Below, piece by piece: positions 7,067 to 10,345 of a stretch of 10,345 nucleotides of DNA. The translations under genes were made by a program, and so were the position numbers. The notes beneath the pieces were generated by a model, which saw nothing but the letters and a program-made list of their open reading frames with translations, was not told the DNA's origin and did not search any database. Positions within the stretch are counted from its first letter, which is position 1, and each line of letters begins with the position of its first letter. This stretch comes from Lachnospiraceae bacterium UBA2868 (lineage in GTDB: Bacteria; Bacillota_A; Clostridia; Lachnospirales; Lachnospiraceae). The stretch lies in the NCBI GenBank assembly GCA_002350465.1, contig DEEW01000010.1, forward strand, positions 5,056 through 15,400. The letters are read 5' to 3'.

Positions 7067-8230
7067 ATGAGAGACGATAAGAAAAAGATCCTGTATTTAA
7101 TGGAATACCCGATAGATCTTCCGGGAGGCGGTCAGGAGTCCACCAAGACTTTGTGCGAAGGAATTGCATCAAGCGGAGAGTTTGAGCCGATTGTGGCATG
7201 TCCTTCTCTTCTTTTGACGGAGACAGAAGATTATGATTACAGAATCATAACATATCCTTCGGATGAAAACCGCGAATTATCAAAGATTCGAAGGATAACC
7301 AATTTTATCCGCAGAATATCGCATTTTAAGAAAATCATAGAAGAGGTAAGGCCTGATCTTATACACGTCTCAATGTCGGAATCGCTTATAACATACGGAT
7401 TCCTGAGAGTTCCGGGATTTTTTAAAGATATCCCCTTTGTGTATACCGACAGGGGACTGCGTACCGGATACAGAAAGCATTCACTTGTATGTATCAAGGC
7501 TACTATGAAGCGGGCGAAAAGGCTGCTTACCACAACCCGGTATAATGCAAAACTGTGGGAAAGTGAGATTACGACTCCCGTCACTGTAATACCCAACACA
7601 ATAAGCGATGCGTTTTCCTCCTATGATGATAAGGGGCGGATCAGTGCAAGAGATAAGTATAAAATCCCCGGCAATATGCCTGTTATCGGATTTGCGGGAC
7701 GTATTTCCGAAGAGAAGGACTGGGGGAAGGTTCCGGGTGTGGTTGCGGCAATAGCGGATGCCGGCATTGATTTTAAGGTGGCACTTGTACTTTCGGTATA
7801 TGAAGACAGGGACGCCGAAATCGTAAAAGAGATAAAAGAAGGCATAACAGCGGTCATCGGGGAAGAAAACCTCATATACATGCAGGATCTGAGCCAGAAG
7901 GAGATCTCCGATTATTATTATCTGGTGGATTTCTTTATAATGACAAGCTGCTTTGAGTCATTCGGCAAGGCGGCCGTAGAAGCAATGAGCAGGAAATGCA
8001 TAGTACTGTCCACTGCAGTAGGGGGCCTTCCGGAAGTAATTGGAAACAAAGAGGATCTGTATGATATGAATGACCTTTCAAAGCTTGCCGGCAGGATCAA
8101 AAAGCTGACGGAAGATGCGGAAGCTGCCGGGCGTGAGAGGGATATGTTTTACAGGCGATATGCGGATAATTACACTTCGGACAAAAATATCGAAGGACAC
8201 TTAAGAGTATATCGTGAGATACTCGGATGA
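7067..8230 (+). CDS. GT4-family glycosyltransferase
   Basis: A 387-residue GT-B glycosyltransferase. The N-terminal domain has ILYLMEYPIDLPGGGQES (8-25), whose G-G-G-Q-E loop normally contacts the acceptor or donor phosphate, and VRPDLIHVSMSES (94-106). The donor domain has VIPNTI (174-179), VIGFAGRISEEKDWGKV (206-222) with Arg212 and Lys217 as likely phosphate ligands, and SCFESFGKAAVEAMSRKC (294-311) with the EX7E pair Glu297 and Glu305. AVGGLPEVI (317-325) follows, as is typical for GT4. It is a soluble cytoplasmic enzyme acting on the same lipid-linked glycan as its neighbours. GGGAG at 7055-7059, 7 bases before the ATG, makes this one of the best ribosome sites in the operon. The gap to the preceding stop is 4 bases. 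Sugar specificity cannot be assigned. Confidence 0.92.
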   Translation: MRDDKKKILYLMEYPIDLPGGGQESTKTLCEGIASSGEFEPIVACPSLLLTETEDYDYRIITYPSDENRELSKIRRITNFIRRISHFKKIIEEVRPDLIHVSMSESLITYGFLRVPGFFKDIPFVYTDRGLRTGYRKHSLVCIKATMKRAKRLLTTTRYNAKLWESEITTPVTVIPNTISDAFSSYDDKGRISARDKYKIPGNMPVIGFAGRISEEKDWGKVPGVVAAIADAGIDFKVALVLSVYEDRDAEIVKEIKEGITAVIGEENLIYMQDLSQKEISDYYYLVDFFIMTSCFESFGKAAVEAMSRKCIVLSTAVGGLPEVIGNKEDLYDMNDLSKLAGRIKKLTEDAEAAGRERDMFYRRYADNYTSDKNIEGHLRVYREILG

Positions 8231-8256
8231 TATGATGCAAAATCAATAACTCTGAC

Positions 8257-9702
8257 ATGGACGATAAAGAAAAAACGGGAAAAAAACAAAATATTCTGGC
8301 CGGATTTCTGGAGTTCTTCTACGGAAATTTTGTGGTTCTGCTGATGGGATTCATTTCCCTTCCGCTGCTTACAAGGATACTGTCCACCGATGAGTACGGC
8401 AGATCCAATCTTTTTTTATCGGCTGTTTCCATTATTTACATTTTTGCCATACTCGGCCTTGACCAGTCATATATAAGGTACTTCTACAGTGAAGGTGTCG
8501 ATGAGAGAAAATTGTTTGGGCAGTGCCTTAAGGCGCCCCTTGTGCTTATTGTTGTCCTGTCCGGAGTGTACCTTGCCTTCTCGGGATTTTTTAACAGCGT
8601 TTTGTTCGGAAAGGGAGGGTTCGATGTTACCATTCTGGTAATAGCTTATACGCTGACTTCCGTCTTCGAAAGATTCCTGTTTTTAAACATAAGGATGCAA
8701 CAGAGAGGAAAACTGTATTCCAATCTGAACATTTTAAGTAAAGTTCTGAATATCATTTTTATAGTACTGTTTGCATATCTTCTGGGCGATGATTTCAGGG
8801 TAGGACTCTATGCCCAGACTCTTCCGCTTGTGGTAGTGACAGCATTGCTTCTTGTAATGTTTGCATACAGCGGGAGGGGCTATAAAGCCAAGCCCCACAG
8901 CCTTACCGAAAAGGAACTGTTAAGGTACGGTATTCCCTTTGTTCCCATGCTCCTAATGGAGTGGCTACTCTCGTCCATGGACAAGTGGTCCATACGTTTC
9001 CTGAATGATTTTTCCGAGACGGGAGTGTATTCATCCGCCATGCAGATAATGACCATACTTATGACCCTCAAGATAACATATGTGGCATTCTGGGCGCCTA
9101 TCGCGATGAAGAAGTACGAGCAGGAGGACGAGAGCGAGGTAAAGCCTTTCTTTGCGGATATGTTTCAAAAGGTCCAGTTTCTATGCCTTCTTGCAGCCTT
9201 CGGACTAACGGCCTTTCGAAGCATAATCGTTTTGATACTGGGCGAAAAATACAGGGAAGCATCAAGGATAATCCCCTTTTTGTCGCTTATGCCCGTGCTG
9301 TCCATATTGTTTGAAATGACGGGGCAGGGTATCAAATTCAAGAAGAAGCCGGTCTATCTTAACTATGCCTCTGCGGTTGCGATATGCTGTAATCTCGCGG
9401 GAAATCTGTTGCTGGTGCCGAGATACAAGGGTGTGGGGGCCGCGATCGCAACTGCTCTTACCTACATTGTTTATTTTGCCATAGGAACCTATTTTGCCAA
9501 CAAGTGCTATCCGGTCGGGTATAACTACCGGAACTTTATACTGATGCTTGTCATATATATAGTTTATGCCGCCTATGCCACAATCTGTAAGGTTGAATGG
9601 ATGAGTATAGCAGCGGGCTGTGTTCTGATACTGCTGCTGCTTGCAGTCAACCGAAAGGTCATAAAAGGGCTGCTTAGTTACATTCATAAAGGGAATATAT
9701 GA
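8257..9702 (+). CDS. Polysaccharide flippase, MOP/MATE superfamily (Wzx-like)
   Basis: A complete 481-residue membrane protein of the oligosaccharide flippase family, which carries undecaprenyl-diphosphate-linked glycan to the outer face. About 14 membrane helices can be traced, from about 23-44 (FVVLLMGFISLPLLTRIL) to about 447-463. Family hallmarks are the amphipathic start GFLEFFYGNFV, LPLLTRILSTDEYGRSNLF (35-53), in which 'L-T-R-x-L-x-x-x-E-Y-G' is a classic motif, and VPRYKGVGAAIATALTY (387-403). Charged residues inside helices (Asp69, Arg74, Glu138, Arg139, Glu235) are candidates for the substrate path. The start at 8257 is the only in-frame option after the TGA at 8233, yet no Shine-Dalgarno sequence precedes it. 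The protein differs in sequence from the partial flippase at position 1, so this is a second transporter, not an obvious recent duplicate. Confidence 0.93.
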   Translation: MDDKEKTGKKQNILAGFLEFFYGNFVVLLMGFISLPLLTRILSTDEYGRSNLFLSAVSIIYIFAILGLDQSYIRYFYSEGVDERKLFGQCLKAPLVLIVVLSGVYLAFSGFFNSVLFGKGGFDVTILVIAYTLTSVFERFLFLNIRMQQRGKLYSNLNILSKVLNIIFIVLFAYLLGDDFRVGLYAQTLPLVVVTALLLVMFAYSGRGYKAKPHSLTEKELLRYGIPFVPMLLMEWLLSSMDKWSIRFLNDFSETGVYSSAMQIMTILMTLKITYVAFWAPIAMKKYEQEDESEVKPFFADMFQKVQFLCLLAAFGLTAFRSIIVLILGEKYREASRIIPFLSLMPVLSILFEMTGQGIKFKKKPVYLNYASAVAICCNLAGNLLLVPRYKGVGAAIATALTYIVYFAIGTYFANKCYPVGYNYRNFILMLVIYIVYAAYATICKVEWMSIAAGCVLILLLLAVNRKVIKGLLSYIHKGNI

Positions 9703-9709
9703 TTTTTTT
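9684..9709 (+). terminator. Weak possible terminator at the end of the glycan operon
   Basis: TCATA (9684-9688) and TATGA (9698-9702) can form a 5-base-pair stem with a 9-base loop, followed directly by seven T residues (9703-9709). The stem is nearly all A-T and overlaps the last codons and stop of the flippase, so it would be a poor intrinsic terminator alone. I list it because it is the only stem-plus-T-run near the operon end. Confidence 0.22.
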
Positions 9710-9717
9710 GTGAATTC

Positions 9718-9769
9718 AATTTACACTAAAGGAATGACGTGCTACACTCTTTTAGCTTTTGTGTAAATT
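9718..9769. repeat. Compound inverted repeat across the efflux-gene promoter
   Basis: AATTTACAC (9718-9726) and GTGTAAATT (9761-9769) are exact 9-base inverted arms. An inner imperfect pair, CTAAAGG (9726-9732) with CTTTTAG (9749-9755, one G-U pair), extends the pairing, leaving a 5-base bulge (9756-9760) and a 16-base loop. The left arm covers the -35 box and the right arm lies just after the predicted start of transcription. It is either a paired operator or a hairpin in transcripts reading through from the glycan operon. Confidence 0.7.
9720..9748 (+). promoter_or_regulatory. Sigma-70/sigma-A type promoter for the efflux adaptor gene
   Basis: TTTACA (9720-9725, 5 of 6 to TTGACA) and TACACT (9743-9748, 4 of 6 to TATAAT) are separated by exactly 17 bases. 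Transcription would begin around 9755, giving a leader of about 44 bases before the ATG at 9799. It lies after the end of the glycan operon and before a functionally unrelated gene, as expected for an independent promoter. Confidence 0.65.
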
Positions 9770-9773
9770 ACAC
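9761..9773. promoter_or_regulatory. Palindromic operator candidate
   Basis: GTGTAA-A-TTACAC is a perfect 6-base inverted repeat around a single central base. It lies about 6-18 bases downstream of the predicted transcription start, where a bound repressor would block initiation. The core TACAC also occurs in the -35 region (9722-9726) and the -10 box (9743-9747). Such short palindromes fit a TetR, MarR or GntR-like dimer. Control of an efflux gene by such a protein would be usual, but no regulator gene is in the window. Confidence 0.55.
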
Positions 9774-9790
9774 GGTATTGTGAAGGTTAT

Positions 9791-9795
9791 AAGGA
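9791..9795 (+). promoter_or_regulatory. Ribosome-binding site of the efflux adaptor gene
   Basis: AAGGA lies 3 bases before the ATG at 9799, somewhat close. A second purine run, GAAGG, occurs further upstream (9782-9786). It supports this ATG, which is also the one that places a complete lipoprotein signal peptide at the N-terminus. Confidence 0.6.
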
Positions 9796-9798
9796 ACT

Positions 9799-10345
9799 AT
9801 GAGAAAATCATTTGCTGTAAAAACATTTGTAGTGCTTACGCTTGCCGCAACTCTTCTTGCCGGATGCCAGAATACCGGGGCGAAGAAAGAGGAAAGCGGG
9901 CAGGAGGCAAAGAGTATAAATGTATCGGTTGAGAATCCCATAAGGTCAGATGTTGAAATTACGGGTGATTTTATCGGAACCGTGTCTGCCAACTCAACGG
10001 TAAATGTTGTAGCCAAGCTTTCGGGAGATGTTACAAATACATATTTTGAAGTAGGAGACTATGTAAATGCCGGGGATCTGATGTTTACAATAGACGATAC
10101 TTCGGCAAGGATATCGATGAAACAGGCGCAGGCAGCCCTAGACTCCAGCCGTGCATCTCTTAATTCCGCACAGGTGGGGCTCGATGCGGCAAAAGTTTCG
10201 AATCTGTATACAACAGCTCAGGTGACCCAGCAGTGGGGAACTGCCGCAACAAATGAGATGCAGCTTGCCAATGCGGTCAATTCGGCGAAATACGGACTGA
10301 TGAACGCATCGGAAAACAATGATGCGGCAGCCACACAGCTTGAGT
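9799..10345 (+). CDS. Lipoprotein membrane-fusion / RND-type efflux adaptor (N-terminal part)
   Basis: The first 182 residues of a HlyD/AcrA/MacA-like adaptor, cut off by the window end with no stop reached. MRKS-FAVKTFVVLTLAATLLAGC is a lipoprotein signal peptide with lipobox LAGC, so Cys23 would be lipidated and the protein held at the outer face of the cytoplasmic membrane (or in the periplasm). Residues about 51-98 form the first half of a lipoyl/barrel-sandwich domain (ITGDFIGTVSANSTVNVVAK, then SGDVTNTYFEVGDYVNAGDL and MFTID). From about 105 an Ala/Gln-rich heptad-like region (KQAQAALDSSRASLNSAQ) begins the alpha-helical hairpin. Such adaptors link an inner-membrane RND or MacB-type ABC pump to outer components and export drugs or peptides. 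The partner permease is expected just downstream. The gene has its own promoter and operator and is unlikely to belong to the glycan pathway. Confidence 0.9.
   Translation, partial: MRKSFAVKTFVVLTLAATLLAGCQNTGAKKEESGQEAKSINVSVENPIRSDVEITGDFIGTVSANSTVNVVAKLSGDVTNTYFEVGDYVNAGDLMFTIDDTSARISMKQAQAALDSSRASLNSAQVGLDAAKVSNLYTTAQVTQQWGTAATNEMQLANAVNSAKYGLMNASENNDAAATQLE

Larger units (their letters stand above)
1..9702 (+). other. Surface glycan biosynthesis transcription unit (3' part)
   Basis: Eight consecutive + strand genes are joined with almost no spacing. The junctions are an ATGA overlap at 678-681, TGATG at 2343-2347, TAA directly followed by ATG at 3773-3778, ATGA at 5131-5134, TAG directly followed by ATG at 5878-5883, a 4-base gap at 7063-7066, and a 26-base gap at 8231-8256. 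No promoter-like or terminator-like sequence is visible between them, so one polycistronic mRNA with translational coupling is inferred. Its promoter lies upstream of the window. The contents (flippases, initiating transferase, glycosyltransferases, CMP-sugar supply) all fit one lipid-linked glycan pathway. Confidence 0.85.

Noticed and set aside
9262..9687. 141-codon open frame on the - strand inside the second flippase
   Set aside because: Antisense shadow of a membrane-protein gene, with no domain and no start signal.
9703..9709. T7 run as a strong intrinsic terminator
   Set aside because: The preceding stem is only five mostly A-T pairs, so I kept it only as a low-confidence feature.

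Overview
The window looks like one long stretch of a surface-polysaccharide (capsule, exopolysaccharide or cell-wall glycan) locus followed by the start of an unrelated efflux operon. All genes are on the + strand. The host is probably a Clostridia member of the Lachnospiraceae type. I infer this from moderate GC content, frequent AGA/AGG arginine and ATA isoleucine codons, Gram-positive-like Shine-Dalgarno sites and the general look of the proteins. No rRNA or housekeeping marker is present, so this assignment is soft.

Positions 1-9702 hold eight genes packed head to tail. They are: the C-terminal end of a MOP-type polysaccharide flippase; a fused CMP-nonulosonate synthetase and PseG/SpsG-like hydrolase; a GT4 glycosyltransferase with an N-terminal extension; a WbaP/WecB-style membrane sugar-phosphate transferase that would start a glycan on undecaprenyl phosphate; a GT2 glycosyltransferase; two more GT-B/GT4-like glycosyltransferases; and a second, complete flippase. 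Junctions are ATGA or TGATG overlaps, zero-gap joins, or a 4-base gap. The only real gap is 26 bases before the second flippase. I see no internal promoter or terminator, so this is probably one transcription unit that begins upstream of the window.

The likely logic is as follows. The phosphotransferase places the first sugar phosphate on the lipid carrier. The four glycosyltransferases extend it, and a flippase carries the lipid-linked product across the membrane. The fused NeuA/PseF-PseG enzyme supplies a CMP-activated nine-carbon acidic sugar. The nonulosonate synthase, a recognisable CMP-sugar transferase and a Wzy polymerase are not in the window.

Positions 9703-9798 form the only intergenic region with clear regulatory content. 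It has a near-consensus sigma-70/sigma-A promoter with a 17-base spacer, and the palindrome GTGTAA-A-TTACAC just downstream of it. A larger inverted repeat links the -35 box to that palindrome. From 9799 to the window end lies the first part of a lipoprotein membrane-fusion (HlyD/RND adaptor) gene, cut off by the window. It probably heads a separate, locally repressed efflux operon.

No tRNA, rRNA, CRISPR, insertion sequence or origin was found. All eight glycan genes read through without frameshifts.
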